This document shows, in pieces, positions 55,952-64,000 of a stretch of 64,000 nucleotides of DNA (positions are counted from its first letter, which is position 1; every line of letters begins with the position of its first letter). Where the stretch lies: NCBI RefSeq assembly GCF_004342065.1, contig NZ_SLZU01000016.1, positions 1 to 64,000 on the forward strand, in the 5' to 3' direction. This DNA comes from Primorskyibacter sedentarius (GTDB lineage Bacteria; Pseudomonadota; Alphaproteobacteria; Rhodobacterales; Rhodobacteraceae). The notes under the pieces were generated by a model. That model was not told where the DNA came from and did not search any database. It was given only the letters and a program-made list of their open reading frames with translations. The translations under genes were made by a program, and so were the position numbers.

Positions 55952-57431
55952 TCGCCTCTGCCACATGTGGGCGGCGCACCTCTGCCGAGCCATCCAGATC
56001 GGCAATGGTCCGCGCCACCCGGATCACCCGGTGATAGCCGCGCGCGGTCAACCCCATCCGGTCGGCGGCACGGCCCAGCAGGTCCTTGCCCTCGGCATCT
56101 GGGCGCGCGATTTCCTCCAGCACCGCACCTGCGACATCGGCATTGGTGCGCATGTCGGCATGGCCTTCGAACCGCGCGGCCTGAATATCGCGCGCGGCGG
56201 ACACGCGTGCCGCGATCTCGGCCGAGCTGTCGCCAGAGGGGGGCAGGTCCAGATCGGTAAACGCTACGGGTGGCACCTCGATCCGCAGATCGAACCGGTC
56301 CATCAGCGGTCCTGAGATCCGGCCCATGTAGTCTTCGCCACAAGCCGGGGCGCGCGAACAGGCGCGGTCAGGTTCGCTTAGATGGCCGCACCGGCACGGG
56401 TTGGCGGCGGCGACCAGCATGAAACGGCACGGATACCGGACATGGGCGCTGGCGCGCGAGATCATGACCTCGCCGGACTCGATGGGCTGGCGCAGGGTTT
56501 CCAACACGTTGCGCGGAAATTCGGGGAATTCATCCATGAACAGCACGCCGTTATGCGCAAGGCTGATCTCGCCGGGTTTCGCGCTGCGCCCGCCACCTAC
56601 TATCGCTGCCATCGAGGCGGTGTGATGCGGTTCCCTGAACGGGCGATGCCGCGAGATGCCGCCCTCGTCCAGAAGCCCGGCGAGGGAATGGATCATCGAG
56701 GTCTCCAACGCCTCTGTGGGGCTGAGCGGCGGCAGGATTCCCGGCAGGCGGCTGGCCAACATCGACTTGCCCGATCCCGGAGAGCCCACAAGCATCAGGT
56801 GATGACGACCCGCTGCGGCAATCTCTAATGCGCGTTTGGCGCGTTCCTGGCCGCGTACGTCCAGCAGGTCGCGGCCAGTGGGGGGCAGTTGCACCTCGCC
56901 CGGTTCGGCGGGCGGCAGCGGCGACTGACCGGTAAAATGACGCACGACATCGGCCAGGGAGTTTGCCCCGATGACCTGACAGCCCCCGACCCAGGCAGCC
57001 TCTGCCCCAGAGGCACGCGGGCACAGCAAGGCGCGGTCATCCTCCGCTGCGGCCATGGCGGCGGGCAGCGCGCCCAGAACGGGCACAAGCGATCCGTCAA
57101 GCGACAGCTCGCCCAGCGATACGATCCCGGCCACAGCGTCATGGGGGATAATCTCCAACGCCGCGAGCAACCCCAATGCGATGGGCAGGTCGAAATGCGA
57201 GCCTTCCTTGGGCAGGTCGGCGGGCGACAGGTTGATCGTGATGCGCTTGGAGGGCAGCGCAATCGCCATGGAGGCCAGCGCCGTGCGCACCCGGTCGCGC
57301 GCCTCGGACACGGCCTTGTCCGGCAGGCCCACGATCGAAAAGGCGGGCAGGCCGGGCGTGACAGCGCATTGCACCTCGACGGTGCGCGCCTCGACCCCTT
57401 CGAAGGCGACTGTATAGGCGTGTGCAACCAT
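55917..57431 (-). CDS. comM: ComM/YifB-type Mg-chelatase-related AAA+ ATPase
   Basis: A 504-residue protein with an N-terminal Lon-like domain (PAFSIVGLPDKAVSEARDRVRTA, ITINLSPADLPKEGSHFDLPIA), an AAA+ core with Walker A LVGSPGSGKSMLA and Walker B GVLFMDEFPEF, and a C-terminal Mg-chelatase-like segment. In Haemophilus and Vibrio, ComM is a branch-migration helicase for natural transformation. Here it could play a similar role, but no other competence gene is in the window. Confidence 0.93.
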   Translation of the reverse strand: MVAHAYTVAFEGVEARTVEVQCAVTPGLPAFSIVGLPDKAVSEARDRVRTALASMAIALPSKRITINLSPADLPKEGSHFDLPIALGLLAALEIIPHDAVAGIVSLGELSLDGSLVPVLGALPAAMAAAEDDRALLCPRASGAEAAWVGGCQVIGANSLADVVRHFTGQSPLPPAEPGEVQLPPTGRDLLDVRGQERAKRALEIAAAGRHHLMLVGSPGSGKSMLASRLPGILPPLSPTEALETSMIHSLAGLLDEGGISRHRPFREPHHTASMAAIVGGGRSAKPGEISLAHNGVLFMDEFPEFPRNVLETLRQPIESGEVMISRASAHVRYPCRFMLVAAANPCRCGHLSEPDRACSRAPACGEDYMGRISGPLMDRFDLRIEVPPVAFTDLDLPPSGDSSAEIAARVSAARDIQAARFEGHADMRTNADVAGAVLEEIARPDAEGKDLLGRAADRMGLTARGYHRVIRVARTIADLDGSAEVRRPHVAEAISYRLTVARDA

Positions 57432-57506
57432 TCCGTCTCATCCCGGCGAATTTGGTTAACGCTAGTCGGGGCGCGGTTTAGGAATGGTTAATGCAAGTGC
57501 CGCGCG

Positions 57507-58373
57507 TCAGAGCAGCGCCGCGAATTTCGGCCAGGCCAACGGATCGGCAACCGTCTTGTCGCGGCAAAACGCATTGCAAAAGCCGAAGACACGCCCATCG
57601 ATCCGCGCCAGATGCGTTACCGGGTCGCCCGAATAGGGGCAGGTCGCATTCTCGGGCGTGCCCGTATCCACGGCTTCGGCGCGAAGCGGCTCCGGGCCGG
57701 GCCAATCCGTCGTCGGAAGGTTCTGCGCATAGCGGTTCAGGGTCTCACCACGCACCAGCCCCATGGCGCGCCAGCGTCGAAACGCAGGCTCTGCCAGATG
57801 TGATGCGACATAGGCAGTGGTCACAGGTCCGACAGGCAGCCCGTAGCCCGCAATTCGCGCGGCGACCGGCGCATAAAATGCATCCGCGACCGAATACTCG
57901 CCGCACAGCCATTGCGCGGGTTCTCCGACAACGCGTTGGGCATGGGCAAAGATAACCTCCAGCCGGTCAAGATCTGCGCGCAGGGCGTCGGTCATCGCGG
58001 TGCCCTTATGCGCCACGCGAAGGTTCATGGGGCAGACGGTTCGCAAGGTGGAAAAGCCGGAATGCATCTCTGCCGTCAGGGCGCGGGCGGTGGCGCGTCT
58101 TGCCGGGTCGACGGGCCAATGCCCGGCCCGGGGATGTCGCGTCGCCAGTTCCTCGGCAATGGCCAGCGAATCCCAGACGACCGTTCCTTCCGGGGTAATC
58201 AGCGTCGGCACGGTGGCGGCGGGCGCATATGCCGCCAGCTGCTGGCCTACCGGGCCGGATTTGAATTCCACGTTACGGGTCGTGACTTGCAGGCCGAAAC
58301 GTTCGAACAGCAGCCAGCCGCGCAGCGACCAGCTGGAATAGGCGCGATTGCCGATATGAAGCGTGTATCCCAT
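57507..58373 (-). CDS. Glutathione S-transferase fused to a Cys-rich C-terminal module
   Basis: The first 220 or so of 288 residues are a GST: LHIGNRAYSSWSLRGWLLFE (glutathione-site Ser), TVPTLITPEGTVVWDSLAIAEELA, and a helical C-domain (WLCGEYSVADAF). The tail reads CPYSGDPVTHLARIDGRVFGF and CNAFCRDK, a TRASH/YHS-like motif (CPxSG... FCNAFC...DP), usually a metal- or heavy-metal-binding unit. The fusion is uncommon. An ATG at 58379 is an alternative start. Confidence 0.82.
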   Translation of the reverse strand: MGYTLHIGNRAYSSWSLRGWLLFERFGLQVTTRNVEFKSGPVGQQLAAYAPAATVPTLITPEGTVVWDSLAIAEELATRHPRAGHWPVDPARRATARALTAEMHSGFSTLRTVCPMNLRVAHKGTAMTDALRADLDRLEVIFAHAQRVVGEPAQWLCGEYSVADAFYAPVAARIAGYGLPVGPVTTAYVASHLAEPAFRRWRAMGLVRGETLNRYAQNLPTTDWPGPEPLRAEAVDTGTPENATCPYSGDPVTHLARIDGRVFGFCNAFCRDKTVADPLAWPKFAALL

Positions 58374-58600
58374 GCACATAGCAATAGGGCCTGACGGCTC
58401 ATTGCGGTATTCAAAATTTGCGTTCTGGCCACATGAGAGGCTGATTTTCTGCATGGCTTTGAGGTTTGTGACGGATGCCGCTGGGAATTGTGGTCGCCGG
58501 GTATGCCGCCATTAGAGTTCCTGCGAGGCTCGGCTGACCGGCGCGGCGGTTTGTGCAGTAAGCTGTGGAAAGAAGCGCCGTGACGGGGTAGGAATCAGGC

Positions 58601-59509
58601 ATGAAACCTGCGCGACCAGACCTTGCACACTCAGATGACCCTTTGCCGAGGATGCCGCCTTGGGCCCTGTCGGGGCGCGGCGAAACCTTGGAAGAGGCAG
58701 CGTTTCTTTCCGGCGCGGCGCTTGCGCATTTGCATGTCGTCTTGAAGCAGGAGAGCGTTCCGCTCGCCTTGCTGCGCGAACGGCTGACGCTTGGCGCGGC
58801 GGAGGCCTGCGTTTCGCTGTCCGGGCGGCCGGAACGGGCGAAGGAGTTGCGCGACGAGGTGCATCTTCTGCGGCGGGGCGAAACGCCGGGGCCCGGCGGG
58901 GCCGTATTTCAACAATGGCGCGAAGCCGCATCGCGGCCAATCTCAGTCAGGGGATTGGCCAAGACGCTTTCCGGGTTTGCCGCGGAGGACATCGCCGCCT
59001 GGCTGGATGCCGGGCAGGGTGGGCCGGTCGGGCGCGCCTCTGCCACGCTGCAAGCTGTGTTGGAGGCTGACCCACGGGCCGAGATGGCTGCGTTCATACT
59101 TGCGGATGCCGCATTGGCGCGGGCATTGGGATGGGATCGCATCGTGCCACTATTGGCGGCAAGGCTGCCCGGCCGTGCGCTCAAAGAAAGCGACGATGCA
59201 TTGCGGCTTGCCTGCCACAAGGCCATTTGGACGGCCGCCCGGGATGCAACGGTGATGGCGGCAGAGCTTGCGCGCCGCGCCGCACGGATGCGGGCCGTTG
59301 CGCCAAAGCTGCGCGCAAAGGGCGCGGCCAAAGCGGTCGAGCTGTTCCTGACGCATGATGCGCTGTCCCCTTCCATCGCCCTGACAGACCCGGCATTGGG
59401 GATCGGCATGTCCGACCGCGCGGCACGGCGGCTTTGCGACAGATTGGTGGACCTCGGCGCCGTTGTCGAACTGACTGGCCGCGACAGCTTTCGCCTTTAC
59501 GGGGTTTGA
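58601..59509 (+). CDS. DUF1403 family protein
   Basis: The 302-residue protein matches DUF1403. Near the N-terminus are AAFLSGAALAHLHVVL and LRDEVHLLRRGETPGPGG; in the middle is AAFILADAALARALGWD followed by VPLLAARLPGRAL. The C-terminal segment SDRAARRLCDRLVDLGAVVE ends in LTGRDSFRLYGV and looks like a winged helix. Function is not known. It is one base from the next, ScpB-like gene, so they are almost certainly co-translated. AGGA lies upstream of the ATG. Confidence 0.85.
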   Translation: MKPARPDLAHSDDPLPRMPPWALSGRGETLEEAAFLSGAALAHLHVVLKQESVPLALLRERLTLGAAEACVSLSGRPERAKELRDEVHLLRRGETPGPGGAVFQQWREAASRPISVRGLAKTLSGFAAEDIAAWLDAGQGGPVGRASATLQAVLEADPRAEMAAFILADAALARALGWDRIVPLLAARLPGRALKESDDALRLACHKAIWTAARDATVMAAELARRAARMRAVAPKLRAKGAAKAVELFLTHDALSPSIALTDPALGIGMSDRAARRLCDRLVDLGAVVELTGRDSFRLYGV

Positions 59510-59510
59510 A

Positions 59511-60107
59511 ATGGGCAAGCAACGCACGGAACCGCAATTTGACCGCGAGCTTGGTGACCTCCCCCCCGAGCTTCGCTGGCGCGAATGGATGCGCCGGATC
59601 GAGGCCGTTCTGTTCGCGTCTTCCGTCGCTGTCGAGCGCGAGGATTTATCGCGTGTGGTTGGCAAGAGCGCGTCTGTCGATCTGTTGATTGACGACCTGC
59701 GCGCGGATTTGGCCGACCGCCCCTATCAGGTTGCCACAGTTGCGGATGGCTGGATTTTGCGCACCCGCCCGGCCTATGCGCCGACCATTCGCGCCGCGGC
59801 GGATTTTGGCGAACAGAGCCTGGATCTGAACGAATTCGACGTCGCCGTCCTGGCCGCGATTGCCTATCACCAGCCCATCACGCGCAACGAGCTGAAAGAT
59901 ATTTTCGGGAAAGAAATCAGTCGCGATCTGATCGGTCGGTTGAATGAAAGACGGCTTATCGCGACAGGTCCCAGATCTCCCCGCAGAGGGGCACCCTATA
60001 CATTTGTCACGACGGACCAGTTCCTGCTGGCCTTCGATCTGGAAAGCCTTCGCGACCTGCCTGACAGAGAGCAGCTTGAGGATGTCGGCATCGTTTCGCG
60101 GTCCTGA
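59511..60107 (+). CDS. ScpB-like (segregation and condensation) protein, orphan
   Basis: A 198-residue protein with two winged-helix domains as in ScpB: RRIEAVLFASSVAVEREDLSR, YQVATVADGWILRTRPAYAPTI, FDVAVLAAIAYHQPITRNELKDIFG, and a C-terminal RGAPYTFVTTDQFLLAFDL. ScpB normally joins ScpA and SMC. Neither is in this window, and the usual housekeeping neighbours of scpAB in this family (nagZ, tat genes) are absent. So this is an accessory ScpB relative paired with DUF1403. Confidence 0.82.
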   Translation: MGKQRTEPQFDRELGDLPPELRWREWMRRIEAVLFASSVAVEREDLSRVVGKSASVDLLIDDLRADLADRPYQVATVADGWILRTRPAYAPTIRAAADFGEQSLDLNEFDVAVLAAIAYHQPITRNELKDIFGKEISRDLIGRLNERRLIATGPRSPRRGAPYTFVTTDQFLLAFDLESLRDLPDREQLEDVGIVSRS

Positions 60108-60357
60108 GACGGCAACGCGCCAAGATTTCCCGAAAGCCCGTCTCGACCAACCGCGAGCGGAGCCGTCCCCTCACGATATGCCGACCCCGTACAGCGACTC
60201 CCCGTACGCCGCGCCACTGGCGGAAATGGGTGTGTTCGAGTTGGAAAGCTAAATGATAACAGAGTTTTAACGCCCATTCACAGCGGCTTGACGCTAGGGC
60301 GGTCTATTTGGCTCGTTCCGTTGATTCGAACGGATCTGAATTTTCAGGAGAGCAATT

Positions 60358-63297
60358 ATGCCGACTTATATTGGAACAAGCGGAGCTGACGTACGCTACG
60401 GTAGCGCTTTGGACGACTATTTTTACCTCTATGCGGGGAATGACCGCGCATACGGGTACGCCGGCAATGACCGCATGTATGGCTATGACGGTAACGACAC
60501 CCTTTTCGGCGGTGACGACAACGACCTGCTGAGCGGGATGGATGACAACGACTCGCTCGATGGCGGCAACGGCAACGACACGATCTACGGTGGCAATGGC
60601 AACGACCGCATCGTGGATTCGTCGGGCGTAAATCTGGTCTATGGTGATGCTGGCAACGACAATATCCGGTCGTCGGGCTATGGCCGCTATTATGGCGGGT
60701 CGGATGATGACTACATCTATGCCGGCAATGGCGGAACCGAGTATCTGGATGGCGGCACCGGCACCGACTGGCTGAACACCACATCCTATTCGGGGAACTA
60801 TACCGTCAACCTCGGCACCGGGGCGACGAATTTCGCGTTTGAGACCTTCGTGAACTTCGAGAACCTGTATTCGGGGTCGGGCAACGACAACCTGACCGGG
60901 ACCGCGGGTGACAACCGTATCTACGGCAATAACGGCAATGACACGATCGACGGGCTTGCCGGGAACGACTACCTGTCTGGCGGCAATGGGAACGACTCCA
61001 TTGATGGCGGCGCAGGCAACGACACCGTGTCCGCAGGCGCAGGGAATGACCGCATTGTCGATACGTCGGGCGTAAATCTGGTCTATGGCGATGCTGGCAA
61101 TGACAATATCCGGTCGTCGGGCTATGGCCGCTATTATGGCGGGTCGGATGATGACTACATCTATGCCGGCAATGGCGGAACCGAGTATCTGGATGGCGGC
61201 ACCGGCACCGACTGGCTGAACACCACATCCTATTCGGGGAACTATACCGTCAACCTCGGCACCGGGGCGACGAATTTCGCGTTTGAGACCTTCGTGAACT
61301 TCGAGAACCTGTATTCGGGGTCGGGCAACGACAACCTGACCGGCACTGCGGGTGACAACCGTATCTACGGCAATAACGGCAACGACACGATCGACGGGCT
61401 TGCCGGGAACGACTACCTGTCTGGCGGCAATGGGAACGACTCCATTGATGGCGGCGCAGGCAACGACACCGTGTCCGCAGGCGCAGGGAATGACCGCATT
61501 GTCGATACGTCGGGCACCAACCTGGTCTATGGCGGCAGCGGCAACGATAACATCACCTCGTCGGGTTACGGTCGTTACTATGGTCAGTCCGGCAATGACT
61601 ACATCTACGCCGGCAATGGCGGCGCCGAGATCCTTGATGGCGGCAGCGGCACGGACTGGCTGAACACCACGGCGTGGTCGGGCAACTACACGATCAACAT
61701 GGGCACGGGCGCGACCAACTATCCGGGCGAGAGCTTCGTGAACTTCGAGAACCTGTATTCGGGTTCGGGCGATGACAACCTGACCGGGACCGCGGGTGAC
61801 AACCGTATCTACGGCAATAACGGCAACGACACGATCGACGGGCTTGCCGGGAACGACTACCTGTCTGGCGGCAATGGGAACGATTCCATTGATGGCGGCG
61901 CAGGCAACGACACCGTGTCCGCAGGCGCAGGGAATGACCGCATTGTCGATACGTCGGGCACAAACCTGGTCTATGGCGGCAGCGGCAACGACAACATCAC
62001 CTCGTCGGGTTACGGTCGTTACTATGGTCAGTCCGGCAATGACTACATCTATGCCGGCAATGGCGGCGCCGAGATCCTTGATGGCGGCAGCGGCACGGAC
62101 TGGCTGAACACCACGGCGTGGTCGGGCAACTACACGATCAACATGGGCACGGGCGCGACCAACTATCCGGGCGAGAGCTTCGTGAACTTCGAGAACCTGT
62201 ATTCGGGTTCGGGCGATGACAACCTGACCGGGACCGCGGGTGACAACCGTATCTACGGCAATAACGGCAACGACACGATCGACGGGCTTGCCGGGAACGA
62301 CTACCTGTCTGGCGGCAATGGGAACGACTCCATTGATGGCGGCGCAGGCAACGACACCGTGTCCGCAGGTGCAGGGAATGACCGCATTGTCGATACGTCG
62401 GGCACAAACCTGGTCTATGGCGGCAGCGGCAACGACAACATCACCTCGTCGGGTTACGGTCGTTACTATGGTCAGTCCGGCAATGACTACATCTATGCCG
62501 GCAATGGCGGCGCCGAGATCCTTGATGGCGGCAGCGGCACGGACTGGCTGAACACCACAGCCTGGTCGGGCAACTACACGATCAACATGGGCACGGGCGC
62601 GACCAACTATCCGGGCGAGAGCTTCGTGAACTTCGAGAACCTGTATTCGGGTTCGGGCGATGACAACCTGACCGGGACGAATGGCGCCAACCGCATCTAC
62701 GGCAATAACGGCGATGACCGGATCTATGGTCTTGGCGGCAATGACAACCTTGTTGCCGGTAACGGAGAGGACACTGTCTATGGTGGCAGTGGCAATGATA
62801 ACCTCTATGGCGGTAACGACAACGACTGGCTGGATGGGGATAGCGGCAACGATTACCTCTCTGGTAACAACGGCAACGACACCCTGATCGGCGACTCCGG
62901 TGATGACCGGTTGCGCGGCGGTAACGGTGCGGATCTGTTGGTCGGCGGAAGCGGTGAAGACACGTTTGTCTACTACTCGACATCCGAGTCCGGTGGTGCG
63001 AACCGCGATATCATCCAGGGCTTCGACGGGGCCGGTATCCAGTTCACCTTTGCGACCGAAGACAAGATCGACCTGTCCGGAATCGATGCCAACACGTTGG
63101 TTGCGGGCAATCAGGCCTTCTCGTGGCAGGGCGTCGATTCGACCCTGTCTGCCGGGCAGCTTGGCGTGATCAATGTCGGTACAGAGACCTGGGTGATCGG
63201 GAACACCGATGCCGACGCGACATGGGAACTGGCCATCCGCATTCAGGACGGCGCGACCGTCGCGAGCGACTACTGGGGTGGCGACTTCGTCCTATGA
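60358..63297 (+). CDS. Large RTX repeat protein with serralysin-type C-terminus
   Basis: A 979-residue, highly acidic, Gly/Asn/Asp-rich protein without a signal peptide. RTX nonapeptides (GGNGNDxIxG) cover most of its length, interspersed with Tyr/Ser-rich segments such as NIRSSGYGRYYGGS. About 111 C-terminal residues resemble the M10 peptidase C-terminal domain: DKIDLSGIDANTLVAG, FSWQGVDSTLSAGQLGV and ASDYWGGDFVL. That domain marks type I secretion substrates. No protease domain is seen, so this is probably a structural or matrix protein. AGGAG is 7 bases before the ATG. Five tandem repeats of 148 residues lie inside. Confidence 0.92.
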   Translation: MPTYIGTSGADVRYGSALDDYFYLYAGNDRAYGYAGNDRMYGYDGNDTLFGGDDNDLLSGMDDNDSLDGGNGNDTIYGGNGNDRIVDSSGVNLVYGDAGNDNIRSSGYGRYYGGSDDDYIYAGNGGTEYLDGGTGTDWLNTTSYSGNYTVNLGTGATNFAFETFVNFENLYSGSGNDNLTGTAGDNRIYGNNGNDTIDGLAGNDYLSGGNGNDSIDGGAGNDTVSAGAGNDRIVDTSGVNLVYGDAGNDNIRSSGYGRYYGGSDDDYIYAGNGGTEYLDGGTGTDWLNTTSYSGNYTVNLGTGATNFAFETFVNFENLYSGSGNDNLTGTAGDNRIYGNNGNDTIDGLAGNDYLSGGNGNDSIDGGAGNDTVSAGAGNDRIVDTSGTNLVYGGSGNDNITSSGYGRYYGQSGNDYIYAGNGGAEILDGGSGTDWLNTTAWSGNYTINMGTGATNYPGESFVNFENLYSGSGDDNLTGTAGDNRIYGNNGNDTIDGLAGNDYLSGGNGNDSIDGGAGNDTVSAGAGNDRIVDTSGTNLVYGGSGNDNITSSGYGRYYGQSGNDYIYAGNGGAEILDGGSGTDWLNTTAWSGNYTINMGTGATNYPGESFVNFENLYSGSGDDNLTGTAGDNRIYGNNGNDTIDGLAGNDYLSGGNGNDSIDGGAGNDTVSAGAGNDRIVDTSGTNLVYGGSGNDNITSSGYGRYYGQSGNDYIYAGNGGAEILDGGSGTDWLNTTAWSGNYTINMGTGATNYPGESFVNFENLYSGSGDDNLTGTNGANRIYGNNGDDRIYGLGGNDNLVAGNGEDTVYGGSGNDNLYGGNDNDWLDGDSGNDYLSGNNGNDTLIGDSGDDRLRGGNGADLLVGGSGEDTFVYYSTSESGGANRDIIQGFDGAGIQFTFATEDKIDLSGIDANTLVAGNQAFSWQGVDSTLSAGQLGVINVGTETWVIGNTDADATWELAIRIQDGATVASDYWGGDFVL
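60601..62690 (+). repeat. Five tandem 444-bp repeats within the RTX gene
   Basis: Units begin at 60601, 61045, 61489, 61933 and 62377, each 444 bases (148 codons); the last is partial, ending near 62690. Units 1-2 (type A, SGVNLVYGDAGND...TSYSGNYTVNLGTGA) and 3-5 (type B, SGTNLVYGGSGND...TAWSGNYTINMGTGA) differ in the first half, while the second half is nearly the same in all full units. Confidence 0.95.
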
Positions 63298-63340
63298 TCA
63301 TGGCGTGTGCCATAGATCCTCGTCTCGAGGAGAAAAAACA

Positions 63341-63368
63341 GGGGGGCGGCGAGCAATCGCCGTCCCCC
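63341..63368. terminator. Hairpin after the RTX gene
   Basis: GGGGGCGGCGA and TCGCCGTCCCC form a stem with a small loop, about 44 bases after the stop; a G-T pair is included. An A-run precedes it and no strong T-run follows, so it may work as a terminator for the minus-strand gene arriving from the right, or be only a stabiliser. Confidence 0.45.
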
Positions 63369-63560
63369 GAAGCCCGTTGCCCGGGTTGCAGATCGCGCCA
63401 CCCGGCGTCGCCAGTTCACACGGGCACTGCCGATCTTGCACCGGCGAGGGGCCTGAGGGGCGTCCCGTCGGCATCCTATGAAGTTTTAGATGTGGTGAAG
63501 GGGTGCTTGTCAGTTGCTTGGGTGGGACGCGGCGATGTGCGCCGCGACCCGATGCAAACC

Positions 63561-64000
63561 CTAGAGCAGGCCGCTTTCGGTCACCGCCAGCAATTTCGTG
63601 CCTCGCAGCGATGCCACGGGATAGCTCCTGTCGGCCATGCGTTGCAGGCTGAAACCGGGCTCCAGCGATTGGAGCGTGCACAACGCCCGCGCCGCGCCTA
63701 TCTCGTCCCCGTCATGGAACCGCAGCGCGCTGAGAAAGCGCAGCGGTGGCCTGAAGGTCGGGGCCAGAAAATGCGAAAGCTCTGCATGTTTGCGAGCTTC
63801 GGAAAACCGGTGCAGCTGAATGGCGGTCGAGGCACAGATGGCGTGCCACCAGCTCAGGTTGGGTTGCCCGGCGGCGAGATGCAGCGCCCGTTGCGCAACG
63901 GCGTAGCCTTGCTTCGGGCGGTTGCTGCGGGCAAGCGCCTGCGCATAGATCGCCTGAATGAACGGATTTCTGGGCCGTCTCTCGGCGCTAAGCCGTGCCA
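63561..64000 (-). CDS. C-terminal part of a TPR-containing protein (cut by window edge)
   Basis: Minus-strand frame, stop TAG at 63561-63563, open to the right edge (146 codons). It reads NPFIQAIYAQALARSN and AVAQRALHLAAGQPNLSWWH, then SEARKHAELSHFLAPTFRPP, a tandem of helical TPR-like units, ending SYPVASLRGTKLLAVTESGLL. The layout fits the C-terminal TPR half of a SARP/HilA- or cyclase-type regulator, but the N-terminal domain is outside the window so this cannot be decided. Confidence 0.65.
   Translation of the reverse strand, partial: ARLSAERRPRNPFIQAIYAQALARSNRPKQGYAVAQRALHLAAGQPNLSWWHAICASTAIQLHRFSEARKHAELSHFLAPTFRPPLRFLSALRFHDGDEIGAARALCTLQSLEPGFSLQRMADRSYPVASLRGTKLLAVTESGLL

Noticed and set aside
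59944-60252. Small open frame overlapping the end of the ScpB-like gene
   Set aside because: Overlaps scpB in another frame and has no domain.
60601-62690. Repeats that could be mistaken for a CRISPR array
   Set aside because: Units are 444 bases, in frame within a coding gene, without spacers.
63298-63681. Minus-strand frame between the RTX gene and the right-edge gene
   Set aside because: It overlaps the better-supported TPR frame and has no recognised content.

Overview
The window is chromosomal DNA of a high-GC alphaproteobacterium, most likely a Rhodobacteraceae member of the Roseobacter group. This rests on the VPLPA-CTERM protein at the left end, the mdh-sucCD-sucAB-lpd and sdhCDA-lipoprotein-sdhB layouts, an ethylmalonyl-CoA pathway pair (mcl2/mch), a tauR-tpa-tauABC taurine cluster, and the paired glnD-murJ and lpoA/rsmI-yraN-gshB arrangements. 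No rRNA, tRNA or CRISPR array was found.

Layout. 1-1020: the end of an IS5-type insertion sequence abuts a VPLPA-CTERM surface protein. 1079-6674: dapA, a soluble lytic transglycosylase, an EamA exporter, and divergent mnmD and mnmC-oxidase-like genes (the two halves of MnmC as separate genes). 6760-14591: taurine uptake and deamination (tauR, tpa, tauABC) plus a glycerate kinase/hydroxypyruvate reductase; xsc is not here. 14644-18603: a zinc-ribbon membrane protein, ftsEX, plsC and an FMN-binding PPOX protein. 18653-32468: the minus-strand TCA block (mdh, a glycosyltransferase, sucC, sucD, sucA, odhB, lpd), interrupted by several small genes that are often richer in A/T. 32738-39504: mcl2, nnrU-like, DUF1737 and mch, then sdhC, sdhD, sdhA, a lipoprotein gene and sdhB. 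39563-43808: an RTX protein, two tiny genes, a universal stress protein and a class IV aminotransferase. 43809-58373: housekeeping and envelope genes (trpS, a rhomboid-like protein, PLD, murJ, glnD, LpoA-like, rsmI, yraN, gshB, a hydrolase, comM, a GST). 58601-64000: a DUF1403/ScpB-like pair, a 979-residue RTX protein with five long tandem repeats, and the end of a TPR-containing gene running off the right edge.

The clearest unexplained signal is regulatory. The promoter regions of sucC and sdhC, 6 kb apart and on opposite strands, each hold two copies of the palindrome TGTGATCACA (one copy has a single mismatch) whose starts are exactly 21 bp apart, about 110-147 bp before the start codon in both cases. 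A different LacI-type palindrome lies upstream of mdh. Together they suggest co-ordinated control of the TCA genes by a dedicated factor. Other points worth attention are the orphan ScpB-DUF1403 pair, a rhomboid lacking both catalytic residues, a GST fused to a TRASH/YHS-like cysteine module, an enlarged TauC, and the recently expanded 444-bp repeats of the RTX gene.
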